A stretch of 38,647 bases of DNA from positions 1 through 38,647 of the forward strand of contig JAFABA010000076.1 of the NCBI GenBank assembly GCA_023426265.1, written 5' to 3'. The notes under the pieces were generated by a model. It made no database searches. It saw only the letters and a program-made list of their open reading frames with translations, and had not been told where the DNA came from. Both the position numbers and the translations under genes were made by a program. This document shows positions 8,242 through 16,916 of this stretch, in pieces (the stretch's first letter is position 1; every line of letters begins with the position of its first letter). The stretch is from Bacillota bacterium (GTDB lineage: Bacteria; Bacillota; Clostridia; Christensenellales; CAG-138).

Positions 8242-10872
8242 ATGGAAATGAACAAGACCTATGACCACAGCGCAGTGGAAAACCGTTTGTATGAGATCTG
8301 GGAAAAGAACGGGTATTTCCACGCCGAACCCAATACCGGAAAACCGCCCTATACCATCGTGATTCCGCCGCCCAACATTACGGGGCAGCTCCACATGGGC
8401 CACGCGCTGGACGAAACCTACCAGGACGTGCTCACGCGCTACAAGCGCATGAGCGGCTTTGAAACGCTGTGGCTGCCCGGTACGGACCATGCCTCCATCG
8501 CGACGGAGGTCAAAATCGTGGAGCAGATGGCGAAGGAAGGCCTCACCAAAAAAGACGTCGGGCGCGAAGTCTTTTTAGAGCGCGCCTGGGCGTGGCGGCG
8601 TGAATACGGCGGGCGCATCGTCAACCAGTTAAAAAAGCTCGGCTCCTCCTGCGATTGGGAGCGCGAGCGCTTCACCATGGACGAAGGCTGCAACAAAGCC
8701 GTCACCAAGGTGTTCGCGGAGCTCTACAACAAGGGGCTCATTTACCGGGGCAACCGCATCATCAACTGGTGCCCGGATTGCAAGACGGCGCTTTCGGACG
8801 CTGAGGTGGAATACGAGGAGCAGAACAGCTTCCTCTGGCAGGTGCGTTACGACGCGCCGGATAAGAGCTACTCCATCACCGTCGCCACCACCCGACCGGA
8901 AACCATATTGGGCGATACCGCCATCGCCGTCCATCCGGAGGATGAGCGATATGCCGCGATCGTAGGCAAAAACGTCGTCATCCCGGTGCTGGGGCGCGAA
9001 ATCCCCATTGTGGCCGACGCATACGTAGAAAAGGAGTTCGGCACCGGCGCCGTGAAGATCACGCCCGCGCACGACCCGAACGACTTTGAAGTGGGCGTAC
9101 GCTGCAAGCTGCCTACCATGCGCGTGTTTACGGACGACGGCCACATCAACGAGCTTGGCGGCGCGTACGAAGGCCTGACGCTTTTGGAATGCCGGAAAAA
9201 GTTCGTGGCGGATTTGGAAGCCGCGGGCGCATTGGTGAAGGTGGAGCCTTATGCCCACAATGTCGGCACCTGCTACCGCTGCCACCATACGGTGGAACCG
9301 CTTGTGAGCAAGCAATGGTTTGTGGAGATGAAGCCGCTCGCCGCCCCCGCAATCGAGGCCGTACGCTCGGGGTCCATCAAATTCGTGCCCGAGCGGTTTG
9401 ACAAGACGTATTTCAACTGGATGGAAAACATCCGCGACTGGTGCATTTCCCGCCAGCTCTGGTGGGGGCACCGCATCCCCGCCTACTATTGCGACGCTTG
9501 CGGCGAGACGGTGGTGCAGGAAACGGCGCCTACTGTTTGCCCCAAGTGCGGGCATAAGGGGTTCCACCAGGACGAGGATGTATTGGACACCTGGTTCAGT
9601 AGCGGCATGTGGCCATTTTCCACGCTCGGTTACCCCGAAGAGACGGAGGAATTAAAATACTTCTATCCGACCTCCACGCTGGTGACAGGGTACGATATCA
9701 TATTCTTTTGGGTCGCCCGCATGATCGTGTTCGGCCTGCATGTGATGAACGAAAAGCCGTTCGATACGGTGTACATCCATGGCATCGTGCGCGACAGCCA
9801 AGGCAGGAAGATGTCAAAATCCCTGGGCAACGGCATCGATCCCCTGGAGATCATAGAAAAATACGGCGCGGACTCGTTGCGCTTCAGCCTCTTAACCGGC
9901 AACTCCGCGGGCAACGACATGCGTTTCTACTGGGAAAAGGTGGAGGCCGCACGCAACTTCTGCAACAAGGTGTACAACGCCGCTCGCTTTGTGCTGATGA
10001 ACCTTGGGGACGAGCCGGCGGGGGAAATCAGCCCGAAATTGCTCGACTCCTCTGACAAATGGATCTTAAACCGCCTCAACGAAGTGGTGGGGGAGGTCAC
10101 GAGCAATCTCGACGCGTTCGAGCTCGGCCTTGCCGCACAGAAGGTCTACGACTTTATCTGGACGGAGTTCTGCGATTGGTATATCGAAATCGCGAAGATC
10201 CGGCTTTACGGCGAGGATCAGGCGGCAAAGAGCCATGTGCGCGCCGTGCTTCTGCGTGTGCTTGGCGACTCAATGAAGCTTTTACATCCCTTCATGCCGT
10301 TTATTACGGAGGAACTGTACACGCACCTGCCCACGGCGGGAAAAACCGTGATGCTTTCCGACTGGCCCAAGGTGGAAGACGCGCTTTCCTTCCCCAAGGA
10401 CGCGCAGGACATGGAAGCTGTCATGGAACTCACCCGTTCCATCCGTAACATCCGGGCGGAAATGAACGTGCCGCCCGCCAAACGCATCAGCGCGGTGCTC
10501 ATCACAAAACCGGAGCTTGCATCCGTGTTTGATGGTGCGGGCGTGTACATGAACCGCCTTGCGGGTATCGAGCACGTCACAGTGCGAGAGAGCAAGGAAG
10601 GCATTCCTGCCGACGCTGTTTCCGTGGTATGCTCCGCCGTGGAGGCGTTTATCCCGCTTGCGGAGCTTGTGGATATTGAGAAGGAGCGCGAGCGCGTGGC
10701 CAAGGAAATTGCCCGCATGGAGGGTGAGATCGCCCGCGCAGCCGGTAAGCTCAATAATCCCGGCTTTGTCGCAAAAGCGCCGCAGCGCGTGATAGAGGAG
10801 GAGCAGGGCAAGCTTGCAACAGCTCAGGAGATGCTTGAAAAACTGCAAAACCGCTTGAAGGATCTTGTCTGA
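8242..10872 (+). CDS. valS: Valyl-tRNA synthetase
   Basis: Class I synthetase charging tRNA-Val in the cytoplasm. The product is 876 residues, normal for ValS. The HIGH-type motif is HMGH at 51-54 and KMSKS begins at residue 523. An editing (CP1) domain lies between them, with CxxC pairs near residues 345 and 415. The ValS-specific C-terminal coiled coil (ELVDIEKERERVAKEI and onward) is intact. ATG 8242 is used because GAGGAGG at 8226-8232 precedes it; a TTG at 8221 lies within the leader and has no ribosome site. Expression is controlled by the T-box leader upstream. A terminator follows. Confidence 0.98.
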   Translation: MEMNKTYDHSAVENRLYEIWEKNGYFHAEPNTGKPPYTIVIPPPNITGQLHMGHALDETYQDVLTRYKRMSGFETLWLPGTDHASIATEVKIVEQMAKEGLTKKDVGREVFLERAWAWRREYGGRIVNQLKKLGSSCDWERERFTMDEGCNKAVTKVFAELYNKGLIYRGNRIINWCPDCKTALSDAEVEYEEQNSFLWQVRYDAPDKSYSITVATTRPETILGDTAIAVHPEDERYAAIVGKNVVIPVLGREIPIVADAYVEKEFGTGAVKITPAHDPNDFEVGVRCKLPTMRVFTDDGHINELGGAYEGLTLLECRKKFVADLEAAGALVKVEPYAHNVGTCYRCHHTVEPLVSKQWFVEMKPLAAPAIEAVRSGSIKFVPERFDKTYFNWMENIRDWCISRQLWWGHRIPAYYCDACGETVVQETAPTVCPKCGHKGFHQDEDVLDTWFSSGMWPFSTLGYPEETEELKYFYPTSTLVTGYDIIFFWVARMIVFGLHVMNEKPFDTVYIHGIVRDSQGRKMSKSLGNGIDPLEIIEKYGADSLRFSLLTGNSAGNDMRFYWEKVEAARNFCNKVYNAARFVLMNLGDEPAGEISPKLLDSSDKWILNRLNEVVGEVTSNLDAFELGLAAQKVYDFIWTEFCDWYIEIAKIRLYGEDQAAKSHVRAVLLRVLGDSMKLLHPFMPFITEELYTHLPTAGKTVMLSDWPKVEDALSFPKDAQDMEAVMELTRSIRNIRAEMNVPPAKRISAVLITKPELASVFDGAGVYMNRLAGIEHVTVRESKEGIPADAVSVVCSAVEAFIPLAELVDIEKERERVAKEIARMEGEIARAAGKLNNPGFVAKAPQRVIEEEQGKLATAQEMLEKLQNRLKDLV

Positions 10873-10899
10873 GGCGTTCGGAACATTGTATTTCAGGAA

Positions 10900-10931
10900 G
10901 CGCGCAATTGTAGAACGATTGCGCGCTTTTT
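10900..10931 (+). terminator. Intrinsic terminator after valS
   Basis: Nine-base-pair GC-rich stem 10900-10908/10918-10926 followed by TTTTT at 10927-10931. Confidence 0.9.
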
Positions 10932-10953
10932 CGCGTTTTTATTCGCGGATTGG

Positions 10954-10982
10954 TTGCGCGTCTCCGATCCCTTGGGTATAAT
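10954..10982 (+). promoter_or_regulatory. Promoter for glyA
   Basis: A perfect TATAAT at 10977-10982 with TTGCGC at 10954-10959, spacer 17. The -35 box is weak. The resulting leader is about 95 bases; I see no recognisable riboswitch in it. Confidence 0.6.
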
Positions 10983-11083
10983 GGGTAGCAAGCGCGGCAA
11001 TCGCCACGGCACAAACGCAATGTACTGCCTGAATACGGCAATGACGCACGGCAGGCAGACGGACGAAAAGGAGAAAATATCCC

Positions 11084-12322
<1,239 letters not shown>

Positions 12323-12343
12323 CAAAGAAACCGGAAACGATTT

Positions 12344-12369
12344 GGGCGGCTTGAGCCGCCCTTCTTTTT
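12344..12369 (+). terminator. Intrinsic terminator after glyA
   Basis: Eight-base-pair stem 12344-12351/12354-12361 with a 2-base loop as drawn, followed by TTCTTTTT. Confidence 0.88.
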
Positions 12370-12415
12370 GTTATAAGCGGCATACAAATCCCAAGCAAAA
12401 CCATCAACATTTTAT

Positions 12416-12444
12416 TTGACACCCTGCACAAACTATGCTACAGT
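12416..12444 (+). promoter_or_regulatory. Promoter of the Fe-S assembly operon
   Basis: Perfect TTGACA at 12416-12421, 17-base spacer, TACAGT at 12439-12444. Transcription should begin just upstream of or within the IscR-type operator. Confidence 0.7.
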
Positions 12445-12455
12445 TGTATCGAAAT

Positions 12456-12480
12456 AAATCCGACTAATTTAGTTGGATAT
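12456..12480 (+). promoter_or_regulatory. IscR type 1-like operator
   Basis: The 25 bases match the E. coli type 1 IscR consensus ATASYYGACTRWWWYAGTCRRSTAT at 21 positions by hand alignment. The core is an inverted repeat, ATCCGACTA (12458-12466) against TAGTTGGAT (12470-12478), with one mismatch. It lies between the promoter and the regulator gene, where bound [2Fe-2S] regulator would repress the operon. Confidence 0.78.
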
Positions 12481-12496
12481 TTAAGGAATGGTCGAT

Positions 12497-12943
12497 GTGA
12501 AGCTTTCCACACGCGGACGTTATGGCATCAAAGCCATGGTGGATTTGGCAGTGGAATATGGGAGCGGGCCGGTCAGCGCGACAACGCTTGCAAACCTCCA
12601 GGGCGTTTCGCTTGCGTACCTGGAGCAGTTGATTGCCTCGCTCAAAAAGGCGAAGCTGGTGGAATCCGTTCGCGGCGTGCAGGGCGGGTATACGCTTGCG
12701 CGAAAGCCGGAGGAGATTACCGTAAACGAAGTCTTAAAGGCGCTCGAAGGCAGCACGACGGTCGTAGACTGCGTCAGCCGTCAGACGGCCGGCTGTGAAC
12801 ATGCCTGCACCTGCTCCGCGCGCCCGCTGTGGCTGAAGCTGCAAAACCGGATCGATGCAGTACTGGATGAAACCACCATCAAAGACATGGCAGAGGATTA
12901 TATTTTACAGATGAGGCGAGTAACACATGAGAGTTTATCTTGA
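12497..12943 (+). CDS. iscR: Rrf2-family Fe-S cluster regulator, IscR-like
   Basis: DNA-binding regulator of about 148 residues. The N-terminus KLSTRGRYGIKAMVDLA is the classic Rrf2 winged-helix start and the recognition helix region contains VSLAYLEQLIASLKKA. A cysteine cluster (C-x8-C-x3 or 4-C-x-C, within CVSRQTAGC...CTC) around residues 92-106 fits an Fe-S ligand loop. I prefer GTG 12497, giving the canonical MKLSTRGRYG start with AAGGA nine bases away; ATG 12488 in the same frame is possible but too close to that site. Its stop lies 17 bases inside the next gene. An operator-like palindrome upstream suggests autorepression. Confidence 0.9.
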   Translation: MKLSTRGRYGIKAMVDLAVEYGSGPVSATTLANLQGVSLAYLEQLIASLKKAKLVESVRGVQGGYTLARKPEEITVNEVLKALEGSTTVVDCVSRQTAGCEHACTCSARPLWLKLQNRIDAVLDETTIKDMAEDYILQMRRVTHESLS

Positions 12944-14093
12944 CAACGCGGCAACCACCTCCGTAAAGCCGGAAGTGCTTGACGCCATGTTACCGTATTT
13001 TACAGAGTATTTCGGCAACCCTTCCAGCCTGCATGGCTTTGCGCGCGAGGCATTGGCGGGCATTGACAACGCCAGATTGCAGGTTGCCCGCGCCCTTAAC
13101 GCGAGCCCGGAGGAGATTATATTCACCGGCAGCGGTACGGAGAGCGACAATACGGTACTGCGTGGCGTAGCGCGGCGCTACGCGAAAAAGGGCAAACACA
13201 TCATCACCACGGCCATCGAGCACCATGCCATATTGCACACCGCCGAGGGGCTTGAAAAGGAATATGGCTGCGAAGTGACATACCTTCCCGTAGACGAATA
13301 CGGCAGGATAACCGCGCAGCAGGTTGAAGATGCCATCCGTCCGGATACGATACTCGTCAGCATCATGTTCGCCAACAACGAGGTCGGCACAATCATGCCC
13401 ATTGCCGAAATCGGCGCGGTATGCCGCTCCAGGAATGTGCTTTTCCATACGGACGCCGTACAGGCTGTGGGACATGTTCCCATCGACGTGCGGGCCATGA
13501 ATATCGATTTTCTTTCGCTTTCCGCGCACAAATTCCACGGCCCCAAGGGCGTGGGCGTGCTGTATATCAAAAAAGGCTTGCGTCTGCCATCCTTTGTGGC
13601 GGGCGGCGGGCAGGAGAAGAACCGCCGCGCCGGTACGGAAAACGTGCCGGGTATCGTTGGCCTGGGCAAAGCCATTGAACTTGCCACAACCAATATCGAG
13701 AATGTCAACCATGAAATTCTCCGCCTGCGGGAGAAACTGATTACGGGCATCAGGGAGCGCATCCCCGAAGTCAAGCTCAACGGCCATCCGACAGAGCGCC
13801 TGCCCAACAACGTGAATTTCAGCATACGCTATATTGAGGGGGAAGGCATGCTGCTGCTGCTTGACCTCAACGGCATAGCCGCATCGAGCGGCTCCGCGTG
13901 CACCTCCGGTTCATTGGATCCTTCCCATGTGCTCCTTGCCATGGGCCTTCCGCACGAAATCGCGCACGGCTCCTTACGGCTGACGCTTTCGGATGAAACC
14001 ACAGAAGAAGAAATTGATTACGTGCTTGACGTACTGCCTACTGTGGTACAGCGGCTGCGCAATATGTCTCCCTTATACACTACCGTACATTGA
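12927..14093 (+). CDS. iscS: Cysteine desulfurase, NifS/IscS type
   Basis: PLP enzyme that takes sulfur from cysteine, forms a persulfide and passes it to the IscU scaffold. The 388 residues include the N-terminal YLDNAATTSVKPEV, the PLP lysine K202 in SAHKFHGPKG and the active cysteine C325 in SSGSACTSGS, on the flexible loop with the group I pattern (SSGSACTS). The gene overlaps the regulator by 17 bases and iscU follows after 10 bases. Annotations use nifS or iscS; no nitrogen-fixation gene is nearby, so a housekeeping role is more likely. Confidence 0.95.
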   Translation: MRVYLDNAATTSVKPEVLDAMLPYFTEYFGNPSSLHGFAREALAGIDNARLQVARALNASPEEIIFTGSGTESDNTVLRGVARRYAKKGKHIITTAIEHHAILHTAEGLEKEYGCEVTYLPVDEYGRITAQQVEDAIRPDTILVSIMFANNEVGTIMPIAEIGAVCRSRNVLFHTDAVQAVGHVPIDVRAMNIDFLSLSAHKFHGPKGVGVLYIKKGLRLPSFVAGGGQEKNRRAGTENVPGIVGLGKAIELATTNIENVNHEILRLREKLITGIRERIPEVKLNGHPTERLPNNVNFSIRYIEGEGMLLLLDLNGIAASSGSACTSGSLDPSHVLLAMGLPHEIAHGSLRLTLSDETTEEEIDYVLDVLPTVVQRLRNMSPLYTTVH

Positions 14094-14103
14094 GGTGAAA
14101 ACG

Positions 14104-14487
14104 ATGTATACAGAAAAGGTTTTGGATCATTTTGAACATCCCCGCAACGTGGGCGAACTGCCGGATTACAACGGCGTCGGCATGGTCGGCAACGCAAAGT
14201 GCGGCGACATCATGAAAATGTTCATTAAGGTAAACGACGAAGAAGTGATCGAGGACGTCAGCTTCAAGACGTTTGGCTGCGGCGCCGCGATTGCCACTTC
14301 CTCCATGGCCACAGAGATGATCAAAGGCAAAAAATTGGAGGATGCGCTCAGGCTTACGAATTCCGCCGTCGTGGAAGCGCTCGAAGGCCTTCCGCCGCAG
14401 AAGATCCATTGTTCGGTGCTGGCCGAAGAAGCCGTAAAGGCTGCAATCGAGGATTACCAGAAGAACAAGCAGGCTTCCGGCCAATAA
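14104..14487 (+). CDS. iscU: Fe-S cluster assembly scaffold IscU/NifU N-terminal type
   Basis: Scaffold on which [2Fe-2S] and [4Fe-4S] clusters are built from IscS-derived sulfur. The 127 residues hold the three conserved cysteines C33 (NAKCGD), C59 (FGCGAA) and C103 (HCSVLAEEA), and the IscS-facing N-terminus YTEKVLDHFEHPRNVG. GAGGTGAAA precedes ATG 14104. Conserved order regulator-IscS-IscU forms a minimal ISC operon without hscAB or fdx. A terminator follows directly. Confidence 0.96.
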   Translation: MYTEKVLDHFEHPRNVGELPDYNGVGMVGNAKCGDIMKMFIKVNDEEVIEDVSFKTFGCGAAIATSSMATEMIKGKKLEDALRLTNSAVVEALEGLPPQKIHCSVLAEEAVKAAIEDYQKNKQASGQ

Positions 14488-14500
14488 TGAACAAATACCA

Positions 14501-14524
14501 AAAGCCCCGTTTGGGGCTTTTTTT
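14501..14524 (+). terminator. Intrinsic terminator after iscU
   Basis: Eight-base-pair stem AAAGCCCC/GGGGCTTT with a 4-base loop, followed by a run of seven T. Confidence 0.93.
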
Positions 14525-14584
14525 GATGTACTTGATATTTTATACAATTTTAAACGTATCCGCCAATGGTGACAACAGTTTCTA

Positions 14585-14614
14585 TCATAGCTTCACATAT
14601 GCTTCGGCATACTA
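14585..14614 (+). promoter_or_regulatory. Possible forespore (sigma-G-like) promoter for the 54-residue gene
   Basis: CATACTA at 14608-14614 matches a CATNHTA-type -10, with TCATA at 14585-14589 as a -35 after 18 bases. Short degenerate motifs like these arise by chance, so this is tentative. Confidence 0.25.
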
Positions 14615-14684
14615 ATTCCATACGGCTCTGTGCATCGCACCAGCCTTAACATAGAGTCCAATCCGGCGGAAAGGAGAAAACTGT

Positions 14685-14849
14685 ATGCGGACACTGACAC
14701 TGGGCCTTGGCGTCGGCATGATCGCGGGGGTAGCGATGGCAACGGTTGCGATCAACTCGATGTACCCCGATATACCCAAGCGGATGATGCGGGACGGCAG
14801 GCGGCTTGTGCGCAGCACGAGGCGCACGATCGGCAACATCATGGGATAG
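14685..14849 (+). CDS. Small single-pass membrane protein with basic tail, unknown function
   Basis: A 54-residue frame starting at ATG 14685, eight bases after AAGGAG. Residues about 4-24 (LTLGLGVGMIAGVAMATVAI) form a glycine-rich hydrophobic helix; the remaining 30 residues are strongly basic (KRMMRDGRRLVRSTRRT). It is bracketed by terminators, so it is its own transcription unit, which together with the ribosome site supports a real gene. I do not recognise a family. The pattern, one helix with a cationic cytoplasmic tail, suggests a membrane-associated small protein; a sporulation-stage role is only hinted at by a weak promoter match. Confidence 0.75.
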   Translation: MRTLTLGLGVGMIAGVAMATVAINSMYPDIPKRMMRDGRRLVRSTRRTIGNIMG

Positions 14850-14856
14850 GATGGAG

Positions 14857-14888
14857 ACGGCCCGTAAGCTAGCGGGCCGTTTCTTTAT
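14857..14888 (+). terminator. Intrinsic terminator after the small membrane protein
   Basis: Stem ACGGCCCG (14857-14864)/CGGGCCGT (14873-14880), followed by a T-rich tract. Confidence 0.88.
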
Positions 14889-14918
14889 TTGAAAAAACGT
14901 TTATTTTCATGTTATAAT
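14889..14918 (+). promoter_or_regulatory. Promoter of the ireB-plsY gene run
   Basis: TTGAAA at 14889-14894, 18-base spacer, TATAAT at 14913-14918 with an extended TGT just upstream. Confidence 0.82.
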
Positions 14919-14948
14919 ACGAAAGGTACTTGATAGGGGGTAATTGGT

Positions 14949-15227
14949 ATGACCGATCAGACACATGGAACCATGCAGTTTCAGCTCCCGAAGGACAGGC
15001 GCGCCGCCAATGAGGTGCTCATGACGGTGTACTCCGCCATGAAGGAAAAAGGGTATGATCCGGTCAATCAGATCGTCGGCTACTTGCTTTCCGGGGACCC
15101 TACCTACATCACCAGCCACAACAACGCGCGCTACCTGATCAGCCGCCTGGAGCGGGACGAGCTTATTGAGGAGCTTGTCCGCTTCTATGTGGAAGTCAAC
15201 TCGGCGGGGGCGGAGCAGAATAATTGA
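14949..15227 (+). CDS. ireB: IreB family regulatory phosphoprotein (UPF0297)
   Basis: A 92-residue small cytoplasmic protein. The block YDPVNQIVGYLLSGDPTYITS followed by HNNAR is nearly invariant in the family (broken here for brevity), and RDELIEELV follows. In Enterococcus, IreB is phosphorylated by the Ser/Thr kinase IreK and negatively affects cephalosporin resistance; that role is known for the homologue, not shown here. In most Firmicutes it is followed directly by ruvX and a DUF1292 gene; here one gene intervenes. Its stop overlaps the next start (TTGA). Confidence 0.95.
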   Translation: MTDQTHGTMQFQLPKDRRAANEVLMTVYSAMKEKGYDPVNQIVGYLLSGDPTYITSHNNARYLISRLERDELIEELVRFYVEVNSAGAEQNN

Positions 15228-16168
15228 ACCATACGGTTTTGGGCGGCACGGGCATTCAGGTCTCCCGCCTGTGCTTTGGTACGCTCACCATGGGGCCCTT
15301 GCAGCGAAACCTGCCTCTTTCTACGGGGGCAGGTCTTTTGGATTTTGCGTTCTCTTTGGGCGTAAACTTTCTGGATACCGCCGAACTGTACGGAACCTAT
15401 CCATATATCAGGGAGGCGCTTAAATCTAAGCCGGACGCAGTGGTGTGCACGAAATCCTATTCCTACGATACAAAAACGGCAGAAGCGAGCTTCCGCGCCG
15501 CAGTGGAGGGAATAGGCCGGGAATATATCGATATCTTTCTTCTGCACGAGCAGGAAAGTGAGCATACCATCCGCGGGCATTGGGAAGCGGTGGAATATTT
15601 TTTAAAGAAGAAACAGGAAGGGCAAATAGGCGCAGTCGGCCTTTCCACCCACCATATTGCGGCGGTGCGCGCGGCAAGACAGTACCCGGAGCTTGAAATC
15701 GTATTTCCGCTGTATAATAAAACAGGTGTAGGCATTGCGGATGGAACGGCCGAAGAAATGCTCCAGGAAATCCGCAGCGCCCACACGCAGAACAAAGGCA
15801 TATTCAGCATGAAGCCCTTGGGCGGCGGCCATCTGATCGGGGACCGCGAGGAAGCGCTGCGCTTTGTATTAAACGAGCCCAGCATCGACTCCATCGCGAT
15901 CGGCATGCAGACAAAGGACGAGGTCGCCTACAACTGCGCCGTATTTTCGGGAGAGACGCCCGATATTGAGCTATCTTCCCGCATCGGCGCGCAACCGCGC
16001 AACCTCATCATACAGGACTGGTGCGAAGGCTGCGGCGCGTGCGTAAAGCGGTGCAAAAACCGCGCGATGAGCCTGATAAACGGAAAAGCGCAAGTAAATG
16101 AGGATTTATGCGCCCGCTGCGGCTATTGTGCCGCAACTTGCCCGCAATTTTGTATAAAAGTGATTTAG
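15224..16168 (+). CDS. Aldo/keto reductase with C-terminal two-cluster ferredoxin domain
   Basis: A 314-residue fusion. Residues 1-255 are a TIM-barrel aldo/keto reductase with the tetrad visible: D and Y in FLDTAELYG (about 49-57), K in CTKSYS (about 77) and H in FLLHEQ (about 107). Residues 260-314 carry two [4Fe-4S] binding motifs: C267-C270-C273-C277 and C296-C299-C302-C306. Such fusions are widespread in anaerobes and probably couple NAD(P)H or carbonyl chemistry to low-potential electron carriers; the substrate is unknown. The start is TTG 15224, overlapping the ireB stop by four bases, with GGAG eight bases upstream. It sits unusually between ireB and ruvX. Confidence 0.9.
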   Translation: MNHTVLGGTGIQVSRLCFGTLTMGPLQRNLPLSTGAGLLDFAFSLGVNFLDTAELYGTYPYIREALKSKPDAVVCTKSYSYDTKTAEASFRAAVEGIGREYIDIFLLHEQESEHTIRGHWEAVEYFLKKKQEGQIGAVGLSTHHIAAVRAARQYPELEIVFPLYNKTGVGIADGTAEEMLQEIRSAHTQNKGIFSMKPLGGGHLIGDREEALRFVLNEPSIDSIAIGMQTKDEVAYNCAVFSGETPDIELSSRIGAQPRNLIIQDWCEGCGACVKRCKNRAMSLINGKAQVNEDLCARCGYCAATCPQFCIKVI

Positions 16169-16176
16169 GAGGTCCT

Positions 16177-16596
16177 ATGCAGCGTATACTTGCCCTTGAT
16201 GTTGGGGACAAACGAATTGGGGTTGCGGTAAGCGATCCTTTGGGGTATACTGCCCAAGGGCTGGAAACGTATACGCGCAAGGAAACCCTGGAGCAGGATG
16301 TGAATTACATCCTAACTCTCGCGGAACGTTACCGCCCGGTGCGGCTGCTGTTTGGCATGCCGCGCAACATGGACGGCAGCTACGGCTTCCAGAGCGAAAA
16401 AGTACGGGCGTTTGCGGACGCGGTGCTTCAAAATTGGGACGGCGAGTACGATTTTTACGACGAACGCCTCACCACCGCCGCCGCCGAGCGCGTGCTGCTG
16501 GATGCCGACGTCAGCCGAAAAAAACGCAGGCAGGTCATAGACAAAATGGCGGCTGTCGTCATTTTGCAGGGATACATGGAAACGCGGCACAGATAA
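16177..16596 (+). CDS. ruvX: Putative Holliday junction resolvase RuvX/YqgF
   Basis: A 139-residue RNase H-fold nuclease. The family start ILALDVGDKRIGVAVSDP holds the first catalytic aspartate; VRLLFGMPRNMDGS matches the usual VGLPxNMDGS; and DERLTTAAAERVL holds the second acidic site, with DKMAAVVILQGYM at the end. Homologues have been linked to both Holliday junction resolution and 16S rRNA 5' processing. AGGAGG at 16167-16172 fixes ATG 16177 and overlaps the upstream stop region. It lies in the conserved ireB-ruvX-DUF1292 cluster. Confidence 0.94.
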   Translation: MQRILALDVGDKRIGVAVSDPLGYTAQGLETYTRKETLEQDVNYILTLAERYRPVRLLFGMPRNMDGSYGFQSEKVRAFADAVLQNWDGEYDFYDERLTTAAAERVLLDADVSRKKRRQVIDKMAAVVILQGYMETRHR

Positions 16597-16613
16597 AATA
16601 GGAGGATTGCGCC

Positions 16614-16916
16614 ATGGATGAGCGTATCGTTGCCCCGGCGGGGGAAGAACAGGACGAAGTGACGTTGCTTGACGAAAACGGCAAAGAGATTCGCTTTGAT
16701 CATTTGATGACGTTTTTCCATGAAGGGGAAAAATACATCGCCCTTCTGCCGCTCGACGACGTGGAAAACGTGGACGAGGACGAAGTGGTGCTGCTGCATG
16801 TCGTCACCAAAAATGGCGAGGACGTATACGAAACCATAGAAAACGAAGTGCTCTTGGACGAGGTGTTTGACACGTTTATGGAGCTGTTCGAAGAAATGGT
16901 GGAGCAGGAGGACTAA
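16614..16916 (+). CDS. yrzB: DUF1292 protein, YrzB-like
   Basis: A 100-residue, highly acidic protein of unknown function. It shows the family pattern of an N-terminal beta segment (VTLLDENGKEIRFDHL), then EKYIALLPLD and a late EDVYETIENE...FDTFMELFEE. DUF1292 proteins sit almost invariably after ruvX in Firmicutes, as here. AGGAGG precedes the ATG. There is no membrane segment and no catalytic motif to interpret. Confidence 0.9.
   Translation: MDERIVAPAGEEQDEVTLLDENGKEIRFDHLMTFFHEGEKYIALLPLDDVENVDEDEVVLLHVVTKNGEDVYETIENEVLLDEVFDTFMELFEEMVEQED

Noticed and set aside
10983..11083. glyA leader as a folate or other riboswitch
   Set aside because: I could not find conserved elements of any class I know; only short complementary bits.
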